This document shows positions 28,564 through 39,425 of a DNA stretch of 64,000 nucleotides, one piece after another. Location: NCBI RefSeq assembly GCF_003052165.1, contig NZ_CP024869.1, forward strand, positions 3,072,001 through 3,136,000, in the 5' to 3' direction. The notes below the pieces were generated by a model. The model was not told the origin of the DNA and made no database searches. It was given only the letters and a program-made list of their open reading frames with translations. Every line of letters starts with the position of its first letter. Position 1 is the first letter of the stretch. The translations under genes were made by a program, and so were the position numbers. This DNA comes from Dietzia sp. JS16-p6b (lineage in GTDB: Bacteria > Actinomycetota > Actinomycetes > Mycobacteriales > Mycobacteriaceae).

Positions 28564-29289
28564 TCAGCTGCCGAGGCCGGCGCTGCCGAGGCTGCCCGTC
28601 GAGGTATTGGTCGCGTAGTTGGGCTTCACGCCCCCCTCGTACGCGTGGAAGGCGTAGCGCTGGCCGGCGATGGTGCAGGTCATGAACACGCCGGTCTGGA
28701 AGTCCGCGCGCTGACCCTCGACAGGATGATCGAGACGGACGTTCTGCTCGAACGCCGAGGTGGCGGGGATGGTGATGTTCGTCCCGAAGACGCCGTAGTG
28801 GCCGGCGAGACGCGCCTGCTCGAGGGCGGCCTCGTTCTGGTTGAGGGCGTCCCACTCCGGATTGAAGAACTCCGCAGCACTTCCGGCCTGGACCTGGGCC
28901 GATCCGAGGCCGATGTTCTGCGCGCCACCCGCGGCGGACGGGAGATTGAGGGTGAGATCAGCGAGCTCGGAGAGCGGGTACTGCGTGAAGTAGTCGATCG
29001 ACCGGGCCACGACCTCGGCGGTGGTGACCGTCGCCGCCGGCCCGCCATCGATACCGGTGCAGTTGAGGTTGGTCCCGGTGTTGTTCTGCATCACGACCCG
29101 GACGGTCCCGGCCGCCTGGTCGAGGGGGTAGACGGCGAGTTGGATCTGCGTGTTGTCGACCGGATACACCGTGGTGCGGGGGTTGTTACCCGGGATCTGG
29201 GCAGTGGCGGCCGGCGCCGCGGCGGCGACGAACGCCGCGGCTAGTCCGAGCGCCGCGATTCTGGCTGAAGGGTGCCACGTACGTGCCAT
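28564..29289 (-). CDS. Exported protein, two-Cys family with TGSLGS tail
   Basis: Predicted secreted protein of 241 residues and first gene of the set. The signal peptide ends in ATAQ near residue 31. The mature protein begins IPGNNPRTTVYPVDNTQIQL, has AAGTVRVVMQNNTGTNLNC near residue 65, TTAEVVARSIDYFTQY near residue 90, a late Cys in GVFMTCTIAG near residue 210, and ends STGSLGSAGLGS. AAGGAG is upstream of the ATG. The stretch AAGTV-V-M-NN-G is nearly the same as in the gene at 26839, which supports common descent. Function unknown. Confidence 0.75.
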   Translation of the reverse strand: MARTWHPSARIAALGLAAAFVAAAAPAATAQIPGNNPRTTVYPVDNTQIQLAVYPLDQAAGTVRVVMQNNTGTNLNCTGIDGGPAATVTTAEVVARSIDYFTQYPLSELADLTLNLPSAAGGAQNIGLGSAQVQAGSAAEFFNPEWDALNQNEAALEQARLAGHYGVFGTNITIPATSAFEQNVRLDHPVEGQRADFQTGVFMTCTIAGQRYAFHAYEGGVKPNYATNTSTGSLGSAGLGS

Positions 29290-29758
29290 GGATCGTTCTC
29301 CTTAACATTGGCTTAGATCTGGATGAAGTCGGATCCCGGGCCATCGGGGGCGACGACCGGCCTTCGTCTCAGATAGGTAGTCCCGGCAAGTGTGACATGG
29401 CGCACAGCATTGTCACAGCCGCCTTATTATTTAGATCCGATAACACTTCGCCCCAATTTTCCCTAGTTGCACTACTGACCCGTCCTTAACAAATTGGACA
29501 CATTTCGGTACGCGTGTCCTTTGCCTGCGGTTTTGACGACGGTCAGCGACCGGGCCAGCGTTTCGGCGAATAAGCACCTCGTCCAACTAAGACGTCGTAT
29601 ACCGTTGGTACTCCCTAGTGGTTTATGTCACACTTCCCCTGTCACGACGTTCGCTCAGCAGACGAACAGACAACCCGAACGCCCATACCGGGCCGCCGAA
29701 CGGCCCTCAGCGCCACCCGTCGCACGGCGCTGATGACCACAGAGATAAAGGACTCCCC
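29290..29758. other. AT-richer intergenic control region of exported genes
   Basis: 469 bases between divergent exported-protein genes with no supportable gene. It is visibly richer in A/T than its surroundings, mostly 29400-29500. At 29391-29406 lies TGTGACATGGCGCACA, close to the GlxR/CRP-type consensus TGTGA-N6-TCACA (one mismatch). GTCAC occurs twice at about 29627-29645. It must hold promoters for both sides; I do not assign -10/-35 boxes. Confidence 0.5.
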
Positions 29759-31021
29759 ATGATGTTGACACGCGCTACGGCGCTGGTGGCCGGAGCCACC
29801 CTGCCGCTGGCCACCGCCATCGCCCTCGCCCCGGCGGCCACGGCCCAGAACTCACCCACCACCACCGGGACGGTCGAGGTCACCTACACCTGCACTCCCG
29901 ACAACGCTCTGAACATCGGGGGCGTGAACACCTGGACCAACACGGTCGAGGTCACCTACCCCACGTTCGTCTCTCCGGGCGAGTTCTTCGAGGTCTCGAT
30001 CCAGCCGGGGCCGATGCAGCCCAACACGGTGCGGGTCGGCCGGATCACCTACGACATCCAGGCGCCGAGCAACGCCGACTACCGCACCCAGACGCTGACG
30101 AGCGGCGCCACCGGGATCACCGCCGGCAGCCCCTCGCTGGCCGAGGTCAGCCCGACGACCAAGGCGACCCAGGCGGGGTCCAACACCGTTCGGATCTGGG
30201 GTGGACAATCCGCCCGCTACGGGACGAACACCGGCACGTCCATCAACACCGGCCTGCAGAAGAACAACAACCTGTCGTTCCAGCTGCCCGAGGTCACCTT
30301 CAGCATGCGCGCACCGAACACCCCCAGCCAGCAGATCGTCTTCGGGCTGCCCGGGGCCGGAGCCGCCGCCGCCACCGATGCGGCGTCGACCCAGTTCCAG
30401 TACACCCGCGGAACCACGGCGGGTGGCACCGGCACCACCGGCGCCCAGGTGGAGTGTGCCGCCAGTGCCAATGCGGCCGCCCTCACCACCACCACGATCA
30501 CCAACGCCCCGTGGGTCCCCTTCCAGTGGAACACCAACCTGAACGTCCAGGCCCAGCCCGGCGCGCTCGACGAGGATTCGCTCGCGGTCAACGTGGTGAC
30601 CTCCTTCCAGCGGCCCTCGAACAACTTCCCCGCCGGCACGATGGTCACGATCCTCCGTGACGGCGTCGAGGTCGGGCAGGTCGAGATGCCGGGGTCAGGC
30701 ACCACCGTCGCCTTCGCGGACGACATCCCCCGTACGGCCGACACGCAGGTGTACCGCTACACGGCCGTGTTGAACAACCAGGACACACTGGGCGACACCT
30801 GGGTCGGAACCACCGCGACCTCGTCTCCCGTCATCGTCGCCGGCACCAACCCCGGAGCGGGCGGAGGCGGCACCGGCTCGCTGGACCCCGGCTCCGTCAT
30901 CAACCCGATCGACTCGGCCATCGGCGGCTCCCTCACCGCGGGCCTGTCCGGATCGGTCGGATATGACGTCGCGCCGCTGTCGAGCCCGACCGTCACGGGC
31001 CTGCTGAGCTCCGCGAGCTGA
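29759..31021 (+). CDS. Large exported protein, possible surface protein
   Basis: Predicted secreted protein of 420 residues, function unknown. The signal peptide ends in AATAQN near residue 30. The mature part is rich in Thr, Asn and Gly and short beta strands: TVEVTYTCTPDNALNIGG at the start, a second Cys in AQVECAASAN near residue 233, and an Ig-like stretch near residues 275-360 (TMVTILRDGVEVGQVE). The end is Gly/Ser-rich with GGTGSLDPGSV and an uncharged tail ending LLSSAS. AAAGGA precedes the ATG. Divergent from the two-Cys cluster, with which it may share regulation. Confidence 0.7.
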   Translation: MMLTRATALVAGATLPLATAIALAPAATAQNSPTTTGTVEVTYTCTPDNALNIGGVNTWTNTVEVTYPTFVSPGEFFEVSIQPGPMQPNTVRVGRITYDIQAPSNADYRTQTLTSGATGITAGSPSLAEVSPTTKATQAGSNTVRIWGGQSARYGTNTGTSINTGLQKNNNLSFQLPEVTFSMRAPNTPSQQIVFGLPGAGAAAATDAASTQFQYTRGTTAGGTGTTGAQVECAASANAAALTTTTITNAPWVPFQWNTNLNVQAQPGALDEDSLAVNVVTSFQRPSNNFPAGTMVTILRDGVEVGQVEMPGSGTTVAFADDIPRTADTQVYRYTAVLNNQDTLGDTWVGTTATSSPVIVAGTNPGAGGGGTGSLDPGSVINPIDSAIGGSLTAGLSGSVGYDVAPLSSPTVTGLLSSAS

Positions 31022-31036
31022 CACACCCCGCACAAT

Positions 31037-31079
31037 CGAGAGGACCCGTCCGCGCCTGATGCGCGGACGGGTCCTCTCG
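31037..31079. terminator. Bidirectional stem-loop terminator
   Basis: Perfect 19-base inverted repeat (CGAGAGGACCCGTCCGCGC and complement) with a 5-base loop, between convergent genes ending at 31021 and 31090. Confidence 0.8.
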
Positions 31080-31089
31080 TCGCGGTAGG

Positions 31090-33015
31090 TCAGTCCCGGA
31101 TATCCGGGGGCAACCGGAGGCGAGCGGTCTGTTCGACGTCCGGGTCCACACCCGGGCGCTCCCGGCCGGTACCCGTCGCGTCGCTTCCGCCGGACGCGGC
31201 CTGTTCGTCCTCCGGGTCCGCGCGCCGGTGCTTGCCGCTGCCGGCCCGGGACGGCACAGGCGTCACCTCGGGCCGCAGCCAGACCGGGGTCTGATCGTCA
31301 GCGGGCTGGGCGTGGCGACCCCCCGTTCCCGAGTCGAGGTCCGACCCGCCGTCGATGCGGGCCGCGTCGAAACGCTCGACCTCGGTACGGATCTCGTCCT
31401 CGTCGTCCTGAGACCCGAGCGGCTTGATCCCCGACCCTCCCGTGGTCACGCCCGCGGCGAGTGGAGGGACCGAAGCGTCCTCGGGATAGGCCTGGCCGAC
31501 ACCGCGGGTCGGGCGTGACAGCGGCGGGCGCTCGGGCAGGTGATCCGCGGCCACGTCGCCGCGAGCCGGGACCGGCCCGGAGGGTTCCATGATCTCGGCG
31601 AAGGGATCCGGTTCCTCCGCCACGGCGGGCGCCACGAACGCCGCGTCGGCGGATTTGTCGGCGGCGGCGTTGTCGGCGGCCTCGTCGTCGGAGTCGGCGG
31701 CGGCGTCGTCCGGGAACGCGTCTCCGCGGTCGGCCACCACGGGCACGTCGGCGAGGTCGCGCGCACCCTTGCGCTCGGGGACCAACCTCAGGTGTCCGGC
31801 CCGTCGGGGCTCGGCCTGGAAGGGCTCGGGCGCCTCGTCCCGTGCGTCGGGGTCGGTGGTCTGCGCGGCCACCTCCACCGGACCGAGTTGCGGAACGCCG
31901 CCTGCGTCGGCCGGATCCGACACGTCAGCAGATGATTCTGTCTGCGAGGCAACGGGTGTGATCTCCCCGTGGGTGGCGGTCCCGACCTCGCCGTCCATAC
32001 CCACCGTGGGGTCCGCCTCCGGGCCGTCGGCGGAGCCGGGCGAACCGGGATCGATCTCGAGGGGCAGGGCACGGGCCCGTCCACCGATGGGGGGAAGCGG
32101 GGCCACGACGTCGGCCGCCGCGTGCAGAGCCATGACGACGTCATCCCAACCGGACGGGTCGTCGACGCCGTCGACCGTCGCCGCAACCCACTCCCCTTCG
32201 GCCCAGATCCGGCGTACCTCGGCGGGGACGTCGCTGACGGCAGTGGTCAGACGATCCCGGTCGATCAGGGTGAGCCTGCCGTAGTCGGAGGTCCGCGCCT
32301 CGAGCAACGCCACCTGCCCGGCATCGTGGAAGCCGGGTTCGGCGTCGACGTCGGGGCGGCTGAGGTCCAACACCACGTCCGAGACCGTGTCGCGGCGCAG
32401 TGCGAGGACCGTCCGGCCCCCGGTGACGCCCATGATCGCCCGCCGCCCGCGGAACATGCCGTGGGACACCGTCCCGAGGGCGCTGAGACCACCTGCGAAA
32501 TCCCCGTGCCGGAACTCGGGCGCCGGGGTGGGGGTCGGCTCGAACTCCCGGTCCTCCAACCACCTCACCACCGGCGAGTCGGCGAGCGGATCGACGGCGG
32601 GCGCCGCCGGTCGCTCGGGCTGGCGCATGGCCCGCCCGCGCGCCGGGAGCAGGCTCCGGACCCGGTCCAGCAGCCGCGGCGAGGAGTCAGTGTCGGTGAG
32701 CGGCCCGGCGGAATCGTCGGGCGGCGCGTCGGCCGGGCCGACCGCCCGCTGGAACGGGGCGAGTCGCGGGGCACCGGAGCCGTCCGGACACTGCTCGGCC
32801 GAGTCGTCTCGATCACCCGACGGCGGGGTGACGGGCGGGGCCTCGTCGTCGTCGGAAGGGCTGCTCGCGTCCTCCGCCGACCCGGCGTCACTCACCGGCG
32901 ACGTCGTCGAGACCTCACCCGCCGCGGCGCCGCGGCGTTGCCTTGCGTCCAGACGCAGGAGGAGGAGCGCCGCGGCGAGCAGCACGAGGGCCAGGAGGAA
33001 CCAGAACACGACCAT
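31090..33015 (-). CDS. Membrane-anchored protein with long acidic low-complexity part (Rv0383c-like)
   Basis: Protein of about 641 residues, function unknown. One N-terminal transmembrane helix (VVFWFLLALVLLAAALLLL) is followed by an acidic Asp/Ser/Pro-rich linker to residue 150, a folded part at about 155-330 (VVRWLEDREFEPTP, FAGGLSALGTVSHGMFRGRRAIMG, GRLTLIDRDRL), and a long disordered acidic tail. The folded core and position near pyrE and clpB recall Rv0383c, but this protein is over twice as long because of low-complexity sequence. I use the ATG at 33015; an in-frame GTG lies two codons upstream. Confidence 0.65.
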   Translation of the reverse strand: MVVFWFLLALVLLAAALLLLRLDARQRRGAAAGEVSTTSPVSDAGSAEDASSPSDDDEAPPVTPPSGDRDDSAEQCPDGSGAPRLAPFQRAVGPADAPPDDSAGPLTDTDSSPRLLDRVRSLLPARGRAMRQPERPAAPAVDPLADSPVVRWLEDREFEPTPTPAPEFRHGDFAGGLSALGTVSHGMFRGRRAIMGVTGGRTVLALRRDTVSDVVLDLSRPDVDAEPGFHDAGQVALLEARTSDYGRLTLIDRDRLTTAVSDVPAEVRRIWAEGEWVAATVDGVDDPSGWDDVVMALHAAADVVAPLPPIGGRARALPLEIDPGSPGSADGPEADPTVGMDGEVGTATHGEITPVASQTESSADVSDPADAGGVPQLGPVEVAAQTTDPDARDEAPEPFQAEPRRAGHLRLVPERKGARDLADVPVVADRGDAFPDDAAADSDDEAADNAAADKSADAAFVAPAVAEEPDPFAEIMEPSGPVPARGDVAADHLPERPPLSRPTRGVGQAYPEDASVPPLAAGVTTGGSGIKPLGSQDDEDEIRTEVERFDAARIDGGSDLDSGTGGRHAQPADDQTPVWLRPEVTPVPSRAGSGKHRRADPEDEQAASGGSDATGTGRERPGVDPDVEQTARLRLPPDIRD

Positions 33016-33109
33016 GTCCACAGAGGGTAGTCAGCGCTGGTGGGGTTACCCGCCAGGCACCGCGGCGCTGCGTGACCTGGATGCCCCCGGGAGCCGGCGC
33101 GGGCGCGGG

Positions 33110-33994
33110 CTAGCGGGGGTCCTCCCCCAGGGCGATCGGCCGCCGACGATCCGCCGACCACTGCGACCACGACCCCGGGAACAGCCTCCCCGCCTCGATC
33201 CCGGCCACCTCCATCGCCGCGAGCGCATGGCAGGCGTGGATGCCGGAACCGCAGTAGACCACGGTGTTCTTTCCGCTGGTCACCCCCACGTCGGCGAACA
33301 TCTGACGGATGCGCTCGGCGGGAAGGAACCGCCCGCTCTCGTCGAGGAACGACGACGTGGGCAGATTGACGGCGCCCGGGATGTGGCCGGCCCGCGAATC
33401 CATCGGCTCGGTGTGGCCGGCATAGCGCTCGGCAGCGCGGACATCGATCAGGACGCCCTCCTCGGGGCTGGCCTCCGTCTCGTCGATGTCGGCCGTGCGC
33501 ATGTGATCGAGCCTGAAGGTGAAGTCGCCGCGCTCGACCGGGTTGCCCGGCCCCACCGCCAGGTCCTCGCCCTCGGCGATCCACGCCTTGAGACCGCCGT
33601 CGAGGAGGTAGACGTCCTCCTTGCCGGCCCAGCGCATCAGCCACCAGGCGCGCGCCGCGGAGGTGTTACCGGAGTCGTCGTAGATCACCACGCGGCTGTC
33701 GTTGTCCACCCCGGCACGACGCAGGGCGTCCTCGAGATCATCGGGCGAGGGCAGCGGGTGGCGGCCCTCGCGGACGTTGCGCTGGCCCGCGAGCTCGGTG
33801 GGTAGATCGACGTACTGCGCGCCGGGGATGTGGCCGGAGTAGTAGTGCTCCCGGCCGCGGGCATCGCCGAGCCGCCAGCGCACGTCGAGGATCACAGGGG
33901 TGGGAAGGCTCGCCACGTCGCTGATCAACTCGCGCGCCGTGACGAGGAGGGGACTGACCTGGGTGTCGGATGCGGGTGCGGTGGCTCTGGTCAC
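33110..33994 (-). CDS. sseA: Thiosulfate/mercaptopyruvate-type sulfurtransferase
   Basis: Two-domain rhodanese of 294 residues that moves sulfur from a donor to a thiol acceptor. The N-terminal inactive domain (VILDVRWRLGDARGREHYYSGHIPGAQYVDLPTEL, split over residues 34-67) is followed by a catalytic domain with the Cys loop VVYCGSGIHACHAL near residue 235. The loop CGSGI fits thiosulfate use, but mercaptopyruvate cannot be ruled out. GTG start; an ATG 8 bases upstream is out of frame. Cytosolic. The symbol follows the mycobacterial naming of this family. Confidence 0.85.
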   Translation of the reverse strand: MTRATAPASDTQVSPLLVTARELISDVASLPTPVILDVRWRLGDARGREHYYSGHIPGAQYVDLPTELAGQRNVREGRHPLPSPDDLEDALRRAGVDNDSRVVIYDDSGNTSAARAWWLMRWAGKEDVYLLDGGLKAWIAEGEDLAVGPGNPVERGDFTFRLDHMRTADIDETEASPEEGVLIDVRAAERYAGHTEPMDSRAGHIPGAVNLPTSSFLDESGRFLPAERIRQMFADVGVTSGKNTVVYCGSGIHACHALAAMEVAGIEAGRLFPGSWSQWSADRRRPIALGEDPR

Positions 33995-34421
33995 GGTTCC
34001 ATGGTAGACGCGTCGACACCGGGGCGGATCCCCTCCTCGGGGGCTGATCCCTCACACCGGGCGCGTCGCGGCAGGACCGGAAGCTACGCATGGAGCTCCC
34101 AACGGCCTGATGGCCCACCGACTCGCCGCGTCGTCTCCAACGCCTAATCGTTTGCGCTGCGTAGGAGGGTAGTTCTGACCCGAATTAGTGGATTTGACTG
34201 GCAGGACAGGCCCGCGAGCCGAGCAAAGACTCTTACTCGACGACGACTGGCCAACTCCACAGGGGGGGCCATTGATATCTCGATCGAAGGGCGAGAACGG
34301 TTCCGGGGCGATTCCGTCCTTCTAATCCTGCAATTGCTCGAAATGTGCGACGTGTCGTATGTTCGGATGAAGATCGCCAGAGTTTATTGTGGGCGCCTGG
34401 ACGGTGTACAACACTACAGGC
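33995..34421. other. Intergenic region, AT-richer from 34140
   Basis: 427 bases without a supportable gene. From about 34140 the base composition shifts to more A/T, continuing into the gene at 34422. A TTTATT (34383) and TACAAC (34407) pair, 18 bases apart, could be a promoter for that gene, but both are weak matches. Confidence 0.35.
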
Positions 34422-35105
34422 ATGCGACCTTCCTCATCCTTTACGAAATTCATCGCGGTCATCGCCGCATCCGCGACCATCGTCGGAATTGCGCCCGGAA
34501 CATCGTCGGCACAACTTCCGCCGCTGCCGCCCCTCCCGAGCATCGAGGAGATTCAAGCAGGTGCGGCGGCCGCAGCCGTCGTCATCGCAGCCGCTGCAGC
34601 AGCGTCTTCTCAGCTGAACGAGACGGGCGGCATCAACAGCGACTCACTCGGCAACACCGTGAGCGGATCCCAGAACCAGGGACCGGGGAATCCCCCGATT
34701 CCCGGGACGCAGACTACCTATCTGCGCGCTATGCAGACAGTTCGAGGCGGAGCAGAACCCACCAAAGGGTCAGTCAACATCAACGGCAGGACATATGCCC
34801 AGTCGGTGTACACCAGCCAATTCATGACTACGTCGACAAACTATCAGTACGACCTGGGCAAGAACTGGAGCAATTTCCGAGCTACTATCGGCCTTTCTGA
34901 TACTTCTCACCCCGATGCGAGATATCAGTTCAGAGTATTCGTCGACGACCAGCAACGTGGATCGTGGGCGATGAGGCTCGGACAAGCTCAGGACATCAAC
35001 ATCAACGTTTCCGGTGGCCTCCGCCTGAAACTCGAGGTGACAAAGACCGCAGCAAACGGCAACAACGCCAATGCAGCCTGGGGCGACGCTCGCGTCACGC
35101 GCTGA
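34422..35105 (+). CDS. Exported protein with NPCBM-like domain
   Basis: Predicted secreted protein of 227 residues. The signal peptide ends in SSAQ near residue 31, then comes a Pro run, an Ala-rich hydrophobic segment (about 45-65), and a C-terminal domain from about residue 95. That domain looks like NPCBM/NEW2, a carbohydrate-binding jelly roll: VNINGRTYAQSVYT, YQYDLGKNWSNFRATIGLSD and YQFRVFVDDQQRG. No catalytic domain is attached, so it may bind wall or capsule sugar. Codon use and base composition are less GC-rich than in the neighbours, which suggests transfer or relaxed codon selection. Confidence 0.65.
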   Translation: MRPSSSFTKFIAVIAASATIVGIAPGTSSAQLPPLPPLPSIEEIQAGAAAAAVVIAAAAAASSQLNETGGINSDSLGNTVSGSQNQGPGNPPIPGTQTTYLRAMQTVRGGAEPTKGSVNINGRTYAQSVYTSQFMTTSTNYQYDLGKNWSNFRATIGLSDTSHPDARYQFRVFVDDQQRGSWAMRLGQAQDININVSGGLRLKLEVTKTAANGNNANAAWGDARVTR

Positions 35106-35150
35106 CCGGCTGACACGACCACCTCCAATTATGAAAGGCTAGGGATCACG

Positions 35151-35321
35151 GTGATCGGTTGCGATCAAGCGGGCCCCGGACAGAATTGCGTACCTCCCGA
35201 CGTGGCGATGAGTGAGGCAATGAGGAGCCTTCTCCCTACGATCGACGTCTTCGGAATGCCGATGGACCTCGGCTGGATCGTCATTCCGGCGATGCTCCTC
35301 GTGGTCCTCACCATCGCGTAG
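35151..35321 (+). CDS. Small protein with C-terminal membrane helix
   Basis: Possible gene of 56 codons plus stop, 45 bases after the NPCBM-like gene on the same strand. The GTG start is preceded by AGGG. The translation has two Cys near residues 4 and 13, a polar helix, and a hydrophobic C-terminal segment (WIVIPAMLLVVLTIA) able to span the membrane. Its position suggests an operon with the exported protein. No known family; it could also be a chance frame. Confidence 0.4.
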   Translation: MIGCDQAGPGQNCVPPDVAMSEAMRSLLPTIDVFGMPMDLGWIVIPAMLLVVLTIA

Positions 35322-35494
35322 AACACTCTTCGGGGGACCAGTGGGTTGCCCGCGCGAAGGGCTCAGCTGACATCGCACCGGAGTCGTGCCGGAGCGCTGA
35401 TGCAGCGAGCCCAGAGCCACCACGGGAAAATTGAACGGGCCCGACTGCTACCTCGTGGTGGTCGAACGGCTCAGTGATTGTGGATCCACACCAC

Positions 35495-35526
35495 GGGCCC
35501 GGCCACCTCGAAAGGTGGCCGGGCCC
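35495..35526. terminator. Stem-loop downstream of clpB
   Basis: Perfect 14-base inverted repeat GGGCCCGGCCACCT / AGGTGGCCGGGCCC with a 4-base CGAA loop, 15 bases past the clpB stop. No T-run. It could also end the plus-strand transcript from 34422. The remaining 35322-35494 shows nothing I can name. Confidence 0.75.
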
Positions 35527-35540
35527 CTATCCGGACATCA

Positions 35541-38093
<2,553 letters not shown>

Positions 38094-38118
38094 CGACCGG
38101 TCCTTTCTTCGACGTGTT

Positions 38119-38139
38119 CTTGAGCGTACTCGGATCAAT
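38119..38139 (-). promoter_or_regulatory. Degenerate HAIR element upstream of clpB
   Basis: CTTGAGC-N7-GATCAAT: the left arm matches the HAIR half-site (CTTGAGT/C) and the right arm matches 5 of 7 bases of GCTCAAG, with the correct 7-base spacer. It is 26 bases from the clpB start and so likely overlaps the promoter. Confidence 0.5.
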
Positions 38140-38183
38140 ACCGGCCCACAGCAGGACCGGACAGTACGTAGAACCTCGCGAGC

Positions 38184-38204
38184 CTTGAGCCTATTCCGCT
38201 CAAG
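38184..38204 (-). promoter_or_regulatory. HAIR element (HspR operator) upstream of clpB
   Basis: CTTGAGC-CTATTCC-GCTCAAG, a perfect inverted repeat with a 7-base spacer, matching the HAIR consensus CTTGAGT-N7-ACTCAAG apart from one symmetrical base in each arm. It is 91 bases upstream of the clpB start codon. Confidence 0.85.
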
Positions 38205-38309
38205 TTAAGAGATCGGGGACGAATGCCGACACCACCGCAGCCTTCGCCCGCGCTGGGCCATGGCGACCAGTTCGCGCTCCGCCTGGTGGGAAGCCTCTGA
38301 CGATCCCCC

Positions 38310-38923
38310 TCAAAGGGTGGTGACGACCTCGTCGTAGTCGAGCCGGGGCAGTCGGTCGAACCAGGCGTTCTCGGCCGGTGTGCCGATGTTGATGGCCACC
38401 AGGACACGATGGCGGCCGTCGGGGAAGAACTCCCGGGCGATCGCCGGGCGTCGAACCCGGTCATCGGCCCGGCGGCGAGACCCGCAGCGCGGATGCCCAG
38501 GATGGTGTACCCCACCTGCAGGCTCGCGTTGAGCTCGGCCGCGCCGGCCCGCGCGGCCTCGTCGGAGAACAGGTCACGGGCCCCGGGGAAGTGGGGGAAG
38601 AGCCGGGGCAACTCGTCGTGGAAGTCCACGTCAGCGGCGAGTAGCGCGACGGCGGGGGCGGAGGCGGTCTTTGCCCGGTTCCCCTCGGCGAGGTGCGGGA
38701 GCAGGCGGGCCTTGGCCTCCTCGGAGCGCAGCACGACGATCCTCAGCGGCTGGTTGTTCATCGACGTCGGCGCCCACTTGACCAGGTCGTAGATCGCGCG
38801 GAGTTGCTCGTCGGTCACGGGCTCGTCGGTGAACGCGTTAGCGGAACGGGCCTGGCGGAAGAGCAGGTCCTGAGCAGCGGAGTCCAGCTGTAGGGAGGCC
38901 TGAGCCTCAAAAGATGTTGTCAT
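38310..38923 (-). pseudogene. Nitroreductase-family (RutE-like) gene with frameshift
   Basis: FMN-dependent reductase of the malonic semialdehyde reductase/RutE type. The first 160 codons read normally from the ATG at 38923: ANAFTDEPVTDEQLRAIYDLV, WAPTSMNNQPLRIVVLRS, GIRAAGLAAGPMTGFDA. Near 38446 the frame breaks after GFDA. The next plus-one frame gives the expected end IAREFFPDGRHRVLVAINIG ... DYDEVVTTL and a stop at 38310. The total of 614 bases is not a multiple of 3, consistent with one lost base. Either a real inactivating mutation or a sequencing error. Confidence 0.8.
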
Positions 38924-39050
38924 ATCTACTAGAACTCGGGGAGGGCCCATCCGAATCCCGGCCGAACGGTGACGTCCGTCACCCTGCGGGCCTACGCTCA
39001 CCTCATCATCCGCTCACCTCATCGTCGTCGTCACGCTCCGGAGGTCCGCC

Positions 39051-39350
39051 ATGCCCACCCGCCACCGCCCCGCGATACTGACCGCCACCGCGACCGCCGC
39101 CGCGCTGTCCCTGGCCCTCGTCTCCGGCTGCGCCGCACTGGACCCCAACCAGGGCGGTGACACCACCTGCGCCGATTACATGGAGATGCCGCCCGAGGAC
39201 CAGCGCGAGGTGATCACCACCTTCCTCGACGAGAAAGGACAGTCTGATCCCGCCGGCATGGAGGTGACGCTGAACCAGGAGTCCGCCAAGCTGTACTGCA
39301 GCACCGTGGGCCAGGCGAGCGACCCGATCCGCAACATTGACACGGGTTAG
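39051..39350 (+). CDS. Small lipoprotein (HdeA-like family)
   Basis: Predicted lipoprotein of 99 residues. The signal peptide ends in the lipobox LVSGC (Cys at residue 27). The mature domain holds TTCADYMEMPPEDQREVITTFL and KLYCSTVGQ, the two-Cys pattern of small actinobacterial secreted proteins distantly like HdeA. Function unknown; anchored outside the membrane. GGAGG precedes the ATG. Confidence 0.75.
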   Translation: MPTRHRPAILTATATAAALSLALVSGCAALDPNQGGDTTCADYMEMPPEDQREVITTFLDEKGQSDPAGMEVTLNQESAKLYCSTVGQASDPIRNIDTG

Positions 39351-39425
39351 TCCCCAGCACACCCATTCGCCCGCCCGCTACGAACTATTGGTGACAATGG
39401 TCGGAGTGGAACAGGAGGCGATCTG

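Noticed and set aside
29618-29758. 47-codon N-terminal extension of the 420-residue exported protein
   Set aside because: A ribosome site and a complete signal peptide begin at 29759; the extension would bury the signal peptide.
35139-35423. 94-codon minus-strand frame near the small membrane ORF
   Set aside because: No hydrophobic or conserved pattern and no ribosome site; the plus-strand 56-codon ORF is more plausible.
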